Below are positions 16,223-24,785 of a stretch of DNA of 64,000 bases, in pieces. Every line of letters begins with the position of its first letter. Within the stretch, counting starts at the first letter, position 1. This DNA is from Bradyrhizobium sp. WSM1417 (GTDB taxonomy: Bacteria > Pseudomonadota > Alphaproteobacteria > Rhizobiales > Xanthobacteraceae), in assembly GCF_000515415.1 (NCBI RefSeq), contig NZ_KI911783.1, forward strand, positions 4,268,392 to 4,332,391, given 5' to 3'. Both the position numbers and the translations under genes were made by a program. The notes beneath the pieces were generated by a model that was given only the letters and a program-made list of their open reading frames with translations, did not search any database and had not been told where the DNA came from.

Positions 16223-17518
16223 CTAAGCCATCGCGGCTTGCGGCTTTGGCTTCGGTTGCCTCGACAGCGTCAGCACGATCAGCGCGGCGAACACGCAGAG
16301 CGCGCCGGCGATGAAGAAGGCGGGCAAGTAGCTCTGATAGACCGTCCGCGAGAAACCGGCGCCGAAAGCGGCGGTGCCCGCGCCGAGCTGGTGCCCGGCA
16401 AAGATCCAGCCGAACACCAGATTGGCGCGCTCGGGTCCGAATTTCTGCGCGGTGAGGCGCACCGTGGGCGGCACGGTTGCGATCCAGTCGAGCCCATAGA
16501 ACATCGCGAAGATCGAGAGCCCGTAGAACGAGAAATCGCTGAAGGGGAGGAAGATCAGCGAGAGCCCGCGCAGGCCGTAGTACCAGAACAGGAGGTAGCG
16601 GTTGTCGTAGCGGTCCGACAGCCAGCCCGACATGATGGTGCCGAAGAAGTCGAAGATGCCCATGGCTGCCAGCAGGCCCGCGGCCTGCACCTGCGGGATG
16701 CCGAAATCGAGGCACATCGGAATCAGATGCACCTGCACGAGGCCATTGGTGGATGCGCCGCAGACGAAGAACGTCGCAAACAGGACCCAGAACGCGCTGC
16801 TCTTCGAGGCGTCGCGCAGCGTGCCGAGTGCGACGCCGGTGATCGAGCCATGGCTGGCGGGCGGCGCGGGCAGGGGTGTGGTGCCTTCGTCGCCGAACGG
16901 GCGCAGGCCCAGATCGCTCGGACGGTCGCGCATCGCGAGCAGGACCGCGAGGGCGGAAACACCAAGCGCGATGCAGACGAAGCCGAGCGCTAGCCGCCAG
17001 CCGAAACGTTCGGTGAGGCTTGCCAGCAGCGGCAGGAACACGAGCTGGCCGGTGGCGACGCTCGCGGTCATGATGCCGACGACGAGGCCGCGCCGCGCTG
17101 CGAACCAGCGCGTCGCGATGGTGGCGCCCAGCACCAGCGCAGTCATGCCAGTGCCGATCCCGATCACGACGCCCCACAGCGCGACGAGCTGCCAGACCTC
17201 TGTCATGCCCAGCGAGAGCACCAGCGCCGAGACGACGATGAGCTGCGCGGTCAGCGTGACGTTGCGCAGGCCGTACCGGTTGAGCAGGGCTGCCGCAAAC
17301 GGCGCCATCAGCCCGAACAGGATGAAGCGGATCGACAGCGCGGAGGAGATCTCCGCCGTGCTCCAGCCGAACTCCTTCTGAAGCGGAACGATGAACACGC
17401 CGGGCGCGCCGACCGTGCCGGCGCTGATCAGCGCGGTGAGGAAGGTCACGCCGACCATCACCCAGCCGTAGTGGATATTGCGGCGGCCGAGTGCTGCCGC
17501 GAGCCAGTTCGAGATCAT
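16223..17518 (-). CDS. Major facilitator superfamily transporter
   Basis: The 431-residue protein has twelve predicted membrane segments and resembles the monocarboxylate/oxalate-formate-type MFS group: HYGWVMVGVTFLTALISAG in helix 1, and a loop before helix 5 with RWFAARRGLVVGIMTASV, the fingerprint RxFxxRRGLAxG. These carriers move small carboxylates or drugs by proton symport. The gene is downstream of the broken thiolase on the same strand with 110 bases between them, so cotranscription is possible. Substrate unknown. Confidence 0.9.
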   Translation of the reverse strand: MISNWLAAALGRRNIHYGWVMVGVTFLTALISAGTVGAPGVFIVPLQKEFGWSTAEISSALSIRFILFGLMAPFAAALLNRYGLRNVTLTAQLIVVSALVLSLGMTEVWQLVALWGVVIGIGTGMTALVLGATIATRWFAARRGLVVGIMTASVATGQLVFLPLLASLTERFGWRLALGFVCIALGVSALAVLLAMRDRPSDLGLRPFGDEGTTPLPAPPASHGSITGVALGTLRDASKSSAFWVLFATFFVCGASTNGLVQVHLIPMCLDFGIPQVQAAGLLAAMGIFDFFGTIMSGWLSDRYDNRYLLFWYYGLRGLSLIFLPFSDFSFYGLSIFAMFYGLDWIATVPPTVRLTAQKFGPERANLVFGWIFAGHQLGAGTAAFGAGFSRTVYQSYLPAFFIAGALCVFAALIVLTLSRQPKPKPQAAMA

Positions 17519-17628
17519 TGGGCCTCAATCTTGGTGGGCAGGATTTGAAACACCTGCGCGAGTTTCCAGAATGGCACGAGACGCGTCTGTCTGAAATGAC
17601 AGAGTTCCCTCATTTCCGGACTTTCAGG

Positions 17629-18824
17629 TCAATGGGACAAACGCTCCACCGCGATCGCTGTGGCTTCGCCACCGCCAATGCAGAGCGCCGCCACGCCACG
17701 CTTGAGGTTTCGCGCCTCGAGCGCATGCAGCAGCGTTACGATCAGCCGTGCGCCGGTGGCGCCGATGGGATGGCCGAGCGCGCACGCGCCGCCGTTGATG
17801 TTGAGCTTCTCGCGGGGAATGCCGAGATCGCGCTGCGCCGCCATCGCCACCACGGCGAAGGCTTCGTTGATCTCGAACAGGTCGACGTCGTCGGCGCTCC
17901 AGCCGACCTTGTCGAGCAGCTTGCGGATCGCCGGGATCGGGGCCGTGGTGAACCATTGCGGCTCTTGGCTATGGGTGGCGTGGCCCCTGATCTCAGCCAG
18001 AGCCGGCAGGCCGCTGCGATCGGCGAGCGAGCGCTCGTCAGCACCAGCGCAGCGGCGCCGTCGGCGTTGGCGGAGGAGGCCGCCGGCGTGATGGTGCCGT
18101 TGGCGCGGAACGCCGGCTTCAGCCCGGGGATCTTTGCGGGATCGACCTTCAGCGGATGCTCGTCGTTGGCGACGATGCGGGGGCCGGCCTTCTCGCTCAG
18201 CGTGATCGGCGCAATCTCGGCCTTGAACGCGCCGCCCTCGACCGCCTTGCGCGCGCGGTTCAACGTTTCCATCGCGAAGGCGTCCTGGTCCTTGCGGGTG
18301 AACTGGTAGGCTTCGGCGGTGGCCTCGCCGAAATCGCCCATGGAGCGGCCGGTCTCGTAGGCGTCTTCGAGCCCGTCCATCATCATGTGGTCGATGATGC
18401 GGTCATGGCCGGCGCGATAGCCGCCACGCGCCTTGGCGAGCAGATACGGCGCGTTGCTCATGCTCTCCATGCCGCCGGAGACGACGATCTTGGCCGAGCC
18501 GGCGCGGATGATGTCGTGCGCCAGCATGGTCGCTTTCATGCCGGAGCCGCAGACCTTGTTGACGGTGGTGGCGCCGGTAGCGTCGGGCAGGCCGGCGGCA
18601 CGCGCAGCCTGGCGCGCCGGGGCTTGGCCCTGGCCCGCGGGAAGGACGCAGCCCATAAAGACCTCGTCGACCTTCTCCGGCGCAAGCTTGGCACGCTCAA
18701 GTGCCGCGCCGATCACGTGCGAACCGAGCTTGTGTGCTGGGAGCGGCGACAGCTCGCCCATGAAGCGGCCGAGCGGGCTACGGACGGCGGAGACGATGAC
18801 GACGGGATCGGCGGCTTCGGCCAT
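17629..18824 (-). pseudogene. Acetyl-CoA acetyltransferase (thiolase), frameshifted
   Basis: The first part (to about 18030) is a normal thiolase N-terminus with the nucleophile C92 in VNKVCGSGMKA and GGMESMSNAPYLL. After LVLTS the frame turns to nonsense, while the true C-terminus continues in another frame with LADRSGLPALAEIRGHAT, GHPIGATGA and ALCIGGGEA up to the stop at 17629. The break lies within 18022-18038. Restoring one extra copy of ACGAGCG there would give TSDERSLADRS, so loss of one copy of a 7-base tandem repeat explains the shift. As written, both the second catalytic Cys and the His are lost, so the enzyme should be dead unless this is a sequencing error. It would condense or cleave acyl-CoA in beta-oxidation or ketone metabolism. 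Confidence 0.85.
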
Positions 18825-18859
18825 GGGGGAGGCTCCCTACGATGTCGGATATGTAAGAT

Positions 18860-18876
18860 TATGATCATCATATGAT
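18860..18876. promoter_or_regulatory. Overlapping palindromes upstream of thiolase
   Basis: TATGAT-C-ATCATA (18860-18872) overlaps ATCATATGAT (18867-18876), 36 bases upstream of the thiolase start. The same TATGAT/ATCATA half-sites recur at 19856-19873 in front of the thioesterase and enoyl-CoA hydratase genes. This suggests one regulator for the group; the TetR protein at 20485 is the nearest candidate. Confidence 0.4.
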
Positions 18877-18966
18877 GCGGCGCAAAAAATGCAACTGCGT
18901 CTGGCATGAGAAAATCTTGTGGTTCGCATGAGATTTGGTCGTGCGAACGGGGAAGGTTGAGAGCGC

Positions 18967-19737
18967 CTACCGCTTCCGATTCACAAACGCGCCCATCAGC
19001 CGCGTCGGCTCGTCAGTCAGGAACGACTCGCCGAACACTTTGACGCTCACATTCACCGACTCCGTCAGCGGCAGCTCCTCCCATTGCCGCAGCAGCGCTT
19101 TCTGCGACCGCAGCGCCTCGGGGCCGCATTCGAGCAGCGCTTTCACGAGGTGCTCGACCTCGGCATCGAGCCCACCTTCGGGCGCGATCTTGTCTACCAG
19201 TCCCCACGCCAGAGCCGTCGGCGCGTCGATGTTCTCAGCGGTCATCACCAGCCAGCGCGCGCGAGCCCAGCCGATCAGGCGCGGCAGCAGCGCGGCATGG
19301 ATCACTGAGGGAATGCCGACCCGTACCTCCGGCATGCCGAAATGCGCGTCATGCGCCGCGATGCGGAAATCGCAGGCGGCCGCGACTTCGAGTCCGCCGC
19401 CGAGGCACCAGCCGGGCATGCGCGCGATCATCGGGGCCGGGAAGGCGCGCACGGCCTCGCAGAGGTCGCGCAGGCGGCTGATGAAAGCCTCGGCGGACTT
19501 CTGGTCGAGCCTGGCCATCTCCTTGATGTCGGCGCCGCCGATCATGCTCTTCTCGCTCTGGCCGCGCAGCACCGCGACCCGGATGCTGCGGTCGGACGAG
19601 AGCTGCTGCAAGCCTTCGCGCACCGCATCGGTGACGGGCGAGCCCAAAATGTTCAGCGAGCCGGCATTGCAGATCGCGACATGAACGACGCCGCGCGCAT
19701 CGCGCGTCACGCCGCAGTGGTTGTTGAGCATTTCCAT
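18967..19737 (-). CDS. Enoyl-CoA hydratase/isomerase-family protein
   Basis: The protein has 256 residues from the ATG at 19737 (MEMLNNHCGV); longer frames upstream read through a promoter region. Crotonase features are visible: oxyanion-hole segment RGQSEKSMIGGADIKEM and MPGWCLGGGLEVAAACDFRIAA, then FGMPEVRVGIPSVIHAALLPRLIGWARA. The Glu in MPEVRVGIPS fits one of the hydratase catalytic positions. It would act on a CoA thioester in fatty-acid or aromatic-acid breakdown. It is divergent from the thioesterase gene with a strong palindrome in between. Confidence 0.9.
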   Translation of the reverse strand: MEMLNNHCGVTRDARGVVHVAICNAGSLNILGSPVTDAVREGLQQLSSDRSIRVAVLRGQSEKSMIGGADIKEMARLDQKSAEAFISRLRDLCEAVRAFPAPMIARMPGWCLGGGLEVAAACDFRIAAHDAHFGMPEVRVGIPSVIHAALLPRLIGWARARWLVMTAENIDAPTALAWGLVDKIAPEGGLDAEVEHLVKALLECGPEALRSQKALLRQWEELPLTESVNVSVKVFGESFLTDEPTRLMGAFVNRKR

Positions 19738-19855
19738 GATGAGATCTCTGAGTTTCGTGGACGTGCGATTACGCCGGTCGGGATCACTTCCGGGCCGAAA
19801 CGCATTGCTTGTCAAGCGGGCGGCAGGGAGTTGCCAGCGCGAAGTCCGCAGCATA

Positions 19856-19873
19856 GTATGATGGAAATCATAC
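19856..19873. promoter_or_regulatory. Perfect 18-bp operator-like palindrome
   Basis: GTATGAT-GGAA-ATCATAC has perfect 7-base arms. It lies 12 bases before the thioesterase start codon and 119 bases before the divergent enoyl-CoA hydratase start. Its half-sites match the palindromes upstream of the thiolase at 18860-18876. The length and symmetry fit a TetR-family dimer site. Regulator identity is inferred. Confidence 0.55.
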
Positions 19874-19885
19874 CAAGAGGCCACG

Positions 19886-20425
19886 ATGACCAGCAACGAT
19901 CAACTCGACCTGTTTTCGCCTGCGGGGCGGCGTGAGCGGGTGGTGGAGTGGCAGGTGCCTGCGCCGGTTGCGAAAGTGGCGATGGGTCTGTCAGGCATGG
20001 ATGCGATGCTGGGCATCCGCGACGGACGGTTACCGCCGCCCCCCTTTGCCAAGTTGATTGGCTTCGTCATGGCCGTGGTCGAGCCGGGCCGGATCGTCAT
20101 GGAACTCGAGCCGCGCGAGGATCTCGAAAACACTATAGGCCTCCTGCACGGAGCCACAGCCGCCGCGCTGCTCGACACCGCCATGGGGTGTGCGATCTCC
20201 ACCCGGCTGGAGCCCGGGCAGGGCTCCGTCACCCTCGATCTGAAAATGACCTTCCTGCGTCCGCTCTCGGTCCGGTCCGGGTTGGTCGCCGCTGAAGGCA
20301 AGGTGATCAAGCTGGGACGCCAGACCAGCTACACCGAGGGCTTCGTCCGCGACGGTAAGGGGGCGCTTGCGGTGCACGCGACGGCAACCTTTTCCATGAT
20401 CGGCAACAATTTTACCGGGAATTAA
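19886..20425 (+). CDS. PaaI-family hotdog thioesterase
   Basis: This 179-residue protein has the PaaI/YdiI hotdog thioesterase pattern: GLLHGATAAALLDTAMGCAI (HGG/HGA motif with the catalytic Asp further on), SVTLDLKMTFLRPL and GRQTSYTEGFVRDGKGALAVHATATF. Such enzymes hydrolyse acyl-CoA thioesters to free acid and CoA. AAGAGGCCACG precedes the ATG. It is divergent from an enoyl-CoA hydratase gene and followed by a TetR regulator, so it probably belongs to a small acyl-CoA regulon. Exact acyl group unknown. Confidence 0.88.
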   Translation: MTSNDQLDLFSPAGRRERVVEWQVPAPVAKVAMGLSGMDAMLGIRDGRLPPPPFAKLIGFVMAVVEPGRIVMELEPREDLENTIGLLHGATAAALLDTAMGCAISTRLEPGQGSVTLDLKMTFLRPLSVRSGLVAAEGKVIKLGRQTSYTEGFVRDGKGALAVHATATFSMIGNNFTGN

Positions 20426-20484
20426 TGCGCCGTCCGGCCGATATCCATGTTATTAGATGACCTCCGACATCCAATGAGTTCCGC

Positions 20485-21105
20485 ATGCGCTATTCCCGGG
20501 AACACAAGCAGGAAACCCACGACCGCATCGTGAAGAAGGCCTCCGTGCGGCTGCGCGAAAAGGGCGCCCACGGCATCGGTGTCGCCGACCTCATGAAGGA
20601 AGCGGGCCTGACACATGGCGGCTTCTACGCCCATTTCGATTCGCGCGAGGCGCTGGTGATCGAGGCGTTTGACTACGCCATGGATCGCTCGATGGAACAC
20701 TGGCGCAAGCAATCCGATCAGGTCGCGCCGGAGAAGCAGCTCAGTCAGATCGTCGAGACCTATCTCTCCACGGTGCATCGCGACAATCCCGGTCACGGTT
20801 GCTCGATCCCCGCTCTTGGCGCCGAGATCGCCCGCGAGAGCCCGAAGACGCGAAAGGCCTTTGCCGGCAAGCTCGACGAGATGATCGAGATGATCACGGA
20901 CTTCATCCCGAATCTGCCGCGCAAGGCTGCGCGCAAGCAGGCGATCGCGACGCTGGCGACCATGGCCGGCACCATGCTGCTCGCGCGCATCGCCGGCTCG
21001 AGCGAACTGTCGGACGAGGTGCTGAAGACGGGCAAGGACAGCGCGCTGGATGGCGCGCGCCGCGAGCCGAAGGTAACGGCGGCGAAAAAGCCGAAGCAGG
21101 GTTAG
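20485..21105 (+). CDS. TetR-family transcriptional regulator
   Basis: The protein has 206 residues. The N-terminal helix-turn-helix is typical: HDRIVKKASVRLREKGAHG, then GVADLMKEAGLTHGGFYAHF, then DSREALVIEAFD. The C-terminal half is all-helical, with CSIPALGAEIARESPKTRKAF resembling the TetR C-terminal domain of the NemR/AcrR-like group. It lies 59 bases after the thioesterase on the same strand. The two palindromes at 18860 and 19856 are candidate sites. Its inducer is unknown, perhaps an acyl-CoA. Confidence 0.9.
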   Translation: MRYSREHKQETHDRIVKKASVRLREKGAHGIGVADLMKEAGLTHGGFYAHFDSREALVIEAFDYAMDRSMEHWRKQSDQVAPEKQLSQIVETYLSTVHRDNPGHGCSIPALGAEIARESPKTRKAFAGKLDEMIEMITDFIPNLPRKAARKQAIATLATMAGTMLLARIAGSSELSDEVLKTGKDSALDGARREPKVTAAKKPKQG

Positions 21106-21108
21106 GCT

Positions 21109-22017
21109 TCACAGCCCAGCAAACAGCGCCCGCTCGCGCTCCACGATCTCGGAGATGTAGTCCGCCACCGCGCGGATCCGCGCGAGATCCTTGCTGTCGG
21201 CGTGCATCAGCATCCAGAAGGTGCGGGTGATCGACACCTCTTCCGCCAGCACCGCAATCAGCTGTGGATAGTCGGTCGCCATGAAGTGCGGCAGGACGGC
21301 AATACCGAAGCCGGCGAGCGTGGCGTTGAGTTGCGCGATCAGATTGGCGCTGCGCAAGCGTGCGGAGATCTTCGGCGATACTTGCGGCAGATAGTCGAGC
21401 TCGGGCGTGAACAAGAGCTCCTCGATATAGCCGACGAATCGATGCTGCGGCAGCACCTCTCGCGAGGTGATTTTCGGGAAGCGGTCGAGATAGGCGGGCG
21501 CGGCATAGAGTCCGAGCCGGTAGTCGAGCAGCTTGCGGCCGACGATACGGCCTTCCTTCGGCATGGTCAGGCTGATGGCGATATCGGCCTCGCGCTTGGA
21601 GAGGCTGAACAGCCTTGCGGTGGCCACAAGTTGCAAATCGAGATCGGGATACCGGTCGGCGAACTGAGCGAGCCGCGGCGCCAGGAACGCGGTGCCAAAT
21701 CCGTCTGGCGCGCCGATCCGCACCGTGCCGGTCAGCCGCGCCACGGAGCCACCGACCTGCTCCTGGTTGGCAACGATGGTCGATTCCATGGCTTCCGCGC
21801 TGTCGGCGACGCGCTGGCCGGCCTCTGTCAGCAGGTAGCCGGTCTTGCGCCGGTCAAACAGCTTGGCCGAGAGGTGCTTCTCCAGCCGGTCGACGCGGCG
21901 AATGACGGTAGCATGGTCGACGCCGAGCTGTTTTGCCGCAGCCGAAACCGAGCCGCCCCGCACGATGGCCAGCACGAAGCGGAAGTCGTCCCAGTCGATA
22001 GCGCCTTGATCCAGCAT
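21109..22017 (-). CDS. LysR-family transcriptional regulator
   Basis: The protein has 302 residues from ATG 22017 (MLDQGAIDWDDFRFVLAIVR); another ATG 21 bases upstream (22038, after GAGATA) is also possible. The helix-turn-helix reads GSVSAAAKQLGVDHATVIRRVDRLEKHL. The rest is a periplasmic-binding-like effector domain (VRIGAPDGFGTAFLAPRLAQF). It is divergent from mmsA, and a perfect inverted repeat with LysR-like spacing lies between them, so it probably activates the valine-degradation genes. It ends 3 bases from the convergent TetR stop. Confidence 0.9.
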   Translation of the reverse strand: MLDQGAIDWDDFRFVLAIVRGGSVSAAAKQLGVDHATVIRRVDRLEKHLSAKLFDRRKTGYLLTEAGQRVADSAEAMESTIVANQEQVGGSVARLTGTVRIGAPDGFGTAFLAPRLAQFADRYPDLDLQLVATARLFSLSKREADIAISLTMPKEGRIVGRKLLDYRLGLYAAPAYLDRFPKITSREVLPQHRFVGYIEELLFTPELDYLPQVSPKISARLRSANLIAQLNATLAGFGIAVLPHFMATDYPQLIAVLAEEVSITRTFWMLMHADSKDLARIRAVADYISEIVERERALFAGL

Positions 22018-22051
22018 TTTCGCACATCTATGGTGCATTATCTCAGACTTG

Positions 22052-22080
22052 AATCCTATAAAATGCAGGTCGATAGGATT
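22052..22080. promoter_or_regulatory. LysR-type inverted repeat upstream of mmsA
   Basis: AATCCTAT and ATAGGATT are perfect 8-base inverted arms separated by 13 bases. The site lies 38 bases before the mmsA start codon and about 34 bases before the divergent lysR start. LysR regulators typically bind such long dyads in the shared promoter. It is the best candidate operator for the adjacent regulator. Confidence 0.65.
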
Positions 22081-22118
22081 TGTCAAAGCGTTCAAGCTCG
22101 CCTCAAGGAGACTATTCC

Positions 22119-23615
22119 ATGCGTTCAGTCGGACATTTCATTGGTGGCAAGGAGGTCAAGGGCACCTCGGGCCGCACCGCCGACGTTTTCGAGCCGATGA
22201 CCGGTGACGTCCAGGCCAAGGTGGCGCTGGCGTCCAAGGCCGAGGTCCGCGCCGCCGTGGAGAACGCCCGCGCCGCGCAGCCGGAATGGGCCGCGACCAA
22301 CCCGCAGCGCCGCGCCCGCGTCATGATGAAATTCGTCGAGCTGGTGCAGCGCGACTACGACAAGCTCGCCGAGCTGCTCGCCCGCGAGCACGGCAAGACC
22401 GTTCCTGACGCCAAGGGCGACATCCAGCGCGGCCTCGAAGTCGCCGAATTCGCCTGCGGCATTCCGCATCTGATGAAGGGCGAATACACCGAAGGCGCCG
22501 GCCCCGGCATCGACATCTACTCGATGCGCCAGGCGCTCGGTGTCGTCGCCGGCATCACGCCGTTCAATTTCCCGGCGATGATCCCGATGTGGAAGTTCGC
22601 GCCCGCAATTGCCTGCGGCAACGCCTTCATCCTGAAGCCGTCGGAGCGTGATCCCGGCGTGCCGATGATGCTTGCCGAGCTGATGATCGAGGCGGGCCTG
22701 CCGGCCGGCATCCTCAATGTCGTCAACGGCGACAAGGAAGCGGTCGACGCTATCCTCGACGATCGCGATATCAAGGCCGTCGGCTTTGTCGGCTCCACGC
22801 CGATCGCGCAGTACATCTATGAGCGCGCAGCCCAAACCGGCAAGCGCTGCCAGTGTTTTGGCGGCGCCAAGAACCACGCCATCATCATGCCCGACGCCGA
22901 TATGGACCAGGCGGTCGACGCACTGATCGGCGCCGGCTACGGCTCGGCCGGCGAACGTTGCATGGCGGTCTCCGTCGCCGTTCCCGTCGGCAAGTCCACT
23001 GCCGACCGTTTGATGGAAAAGCTGGTCCCGCGCGTGGAGAGCCTCAAGATCGGCACCTCGATCGATCCATCCGCCGATTACGGTCCGCTTGTGACGCGCG
23101 AGGCGGTCGAGAAGGTCAAGGGCTATATCGACATCGGCATCAAGGAAGGCGCGACGCTCGCCGTCGACGGCCGCGGTTTCAAGATGCAGGGCTACGAGAA
23201 CGGCTTCTATCTCGGCGGTTCGCTGTTCGACAATGTCACCAAGGACATGCGGATCTACAAGGAAGAGATTTTTGGCCCCGTGCTCTCGGTCGTGCGCGCG
23301 CACGATTACAAGGAAGCGCTGGCGCTGCCGTCGGAGCATGATTACGGCAACGGCGTCGCGATCTTCACCCGCGACGGCGATGCCGCGCGCGACTTCGCGG
23401 CCAAGGTCAATGTCGGCATGGTCGGCATCAACGTGCCGATCCCGGTGCCCATCGCCTATTACACTTTCGGCGGCTGGAAGAAGTCCGGCTTCGGCGATCT
23501 CAACCAGCACGGCCCGGATTCGGTGCGCTTCTACACCAAGACCAAGACGGTGACCTCGCGCTGGCCGTCCGGCGTCAAGGAAGGCGCGGAGTTCTCGATC
23601 CCGCTGATGAAGTAA
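22119..23615 (+). CDS. mmsA: Methylmalonate-semialdehyde dehydrogenase (CoA-acylating)
   Basis: The protein has 498 residues and starts at ATG 22119 after AAGGAGACTATTCC. It is an aldehyde dehydrogenase of the CoA-acylating MMSDH type: GHFIGGKEVKGTSGRTADVF at the N-terminus, GITPFNFPAMIPMWKFAPAI, and the catalytic Cys in GSAGERCMAVS. The motif CFGGAKNHAIIMPDAD is characteristic of the group. It converts methylmalonate semialdehyde to propionyl-CoA plus CO2 with NAD+ and CoA, the last step of valine catabolism. The genes for the preceding steps follow directly on the same strand. Control probably comes from the divergent LysR protein. Confidence 0.95.
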   Translation: MRSVGHFIGGKEVKGTSGRTADVFEPMTGDVQAKVALASKAEVRAAVENARAAQPEWAATNPQRRARVMMKFVELVQRDYDKLAELLAREHGKTVPDAKGDIQRGLEVAEFACGIPHLMKGEYTEGAGPGIDIYSMRQALGVVAGITPFNFPAMIPMWKFAPAIACGNAFILKPSERDPGVPMMLAELMIEAGLPAGILNVVNGDKEAVDAILDDRDIKAVGFVGSTPIAQYIYERAAQTGKRCQCFGGAKNHAIIMPDADMDQAVDALIGAGYGSAGERCMAVSVAVPVGKSTADRLMEKLVPRVESLKIGTSIDPSADYGPLVTREAVEKVKGYIDIGIKEGATLAVDGRGFKMQGYENGFYLGGSLFDNVTKDMRIYKEEIFGPVLSVVRAHDYKEALALPSEHDYGNGVAIFTRDGDAARDFAAKVNVGMVGINVPIPVPIAYYTFGGWKKSGFGDLNQHGPDSVRFYTKTKTVTSRWPSGVKEGAEFSIPLMK

Positions 23616-23639
23616 CACTCGTTGGAGCGAAGCTAACAG

Positions 23640-24785
23640 ATGCAGTTCGCTCTGAACGAGGATCAGATCGCGGTTCGCGACATGGCGTTGGCGTTTGCGG
23701 CGGAAAAGATCGCGCCGCACGCGCTGCGCTGGGACGAGGAGAAGCATTTTCCGGTCGAGGTGATGCGCGAGGCCGCCACGCTCGGCATGGGCGGCATCTA
23801 CATCCGTGACGATGTCGGCGGCTCCGCGATGTCGCGGTTCGACGCGGCGCTGATCTTCGAGGCGCTGGCGACGGGTTGTCCGACCACCTCGGCCTTCATC
23901 TCCATCCACAACATGGCGTCCTGGATGATCGATGCCTACGGCAGCGACACCCAGCGCCACACATGGTTGCCCAAGCTCTGCACCATGGAGCTGATTGCGA
24001 GCTACTGCCTCACCGAGCCGGGCGCCGGCTCGGACGCGGCAGCGCTCCGCACCCGCGCCGTGCGCGACGGCGAGCATTACGTGCTCAACGGCCAGAAGCA
24101 GTTCATCTCCGGCGCCGGCGGCACCGATCTGCTGGTCGCGATGGTCCGCACCGGCGGTGACGGTCCCGGCGGCATCTCGACGCTCGTGATCGACGGCAAG
24201 ACGCCGGGCGTCTCGTTCGGCGCCAATGAGCGCAAGATGGGCTGGAACGCGCAGCCGACCCGCGCCGTGATCTTCGAGAACGCGCGCGTGCCGGTCGCCA
24301 ATCGCTTGAGCGAGGAGGGCGTCGGCTTCAAGATCGCGATGGCTGGTCTCGACGGCGGCCGCCTTAACATCACGGCCTGCTCGCTCGGCGGCGCGCAGAC
24401 CGCACTCGACAAGGCGCGCGCCTACATGAAGGAGCGCAAGGCGTTTGGAAAACGCCTCGACGAATTCCAGGCGCTGCAGTTTAAGCTGGCTGACATGGCG
24501 ATCGAGTTAGAAGCTGCGCGCACCTTCTTATGGCGGGCAGCGGCTGCACTCGACCGGAAAGATCCGGACGCCACAATGCTCTGCGCGATGGCCAAACGCT
24601 TCGGCACCGACGTCGGATTCGAGGTCGCCAACCAGTCGCTCCAGCTTCATGGCGGCTACGGCTATCTCAGCGAATACGGCATCGAGAAGATCGTGCGCGA
24701 TTTGCGCGTGCACCAGATTCTCGAAGGCACCAATGAAATCATGCGGCTGATCGTGGCGCGCAAATTGATCGAGGGCGCCCGATGA
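23640..24785 (+). CDS. Acyl-CoA dehydrogenase, probably isobutyryl-CoA dehydrogenase
   Basis: The protein has 381 residues, standard for the family. Signatures are ASYCLTEPGAGSDAAALRT (FAD/substrate loop), QFISGAGGTDLLVAM and the C-terminal QLHGGYGYLSEYGIEKI followed by HQILEGTNEIMRLIVAR; the usual catalytic Glu lies in one of these last two segments, and I did not fix it. It oxidises acyl-CoA to 2-enoyl-CoA, passing electrons to ETF. Lying between mmsA and the 3-hydroxyisobutyryl-CoA hydrolase gene, it most likely converts isobutyryl-CoA to methacrylyl-CoA. TTGGAGCGAAG precedes the ATG and its stop overlaps the next start (ATGA). Confidence 0.92.
   Translation: MQFALNEDQIAVRDMALAFAAEKIAPHALRWDEEKHFPVEVMREAATLGMGGIYIRDDVGGSAMSRFDAALIFEALATGCPTTSAFISIHNMASWMIDAYGSDTQRHTWLPKLCTMELIASYCLTEPGAGSDAAALRTRAVRDGEHYVLNGQKQFISGAGGTDLLVAMVRTGGDGPGGISTLVIDGKTPGVSFGANERKMGWNAQPTRAVIFENARVPVANRLSEEGVGFKIAMAGLDGGRLNITACSLGGAQTALDKARAYMKERKAFGKRLDEFQALQFKLADMAIELEAARTFLWRAAAALDRKDPDATMLCAMAKRFGTDVGFEVANQSLQLHGGYGYLSEYGIEKIVRDLRVHQILEGTNEIMRLIVARKLIEGAR

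Noticed and set aside
17585..17606. Hairpin TCTGTC...GACAGA between MFS and thiolase genes as a terminator
   Set aside because: The stem is only six base pairs with no T-tract.
22125..24077. A 650-codon open frame opposite mmsA and the acyl-CoA dehydrogenase gene
   Set aside because: It spans two real genes and their gap on the other strand and shows no protein family signature.
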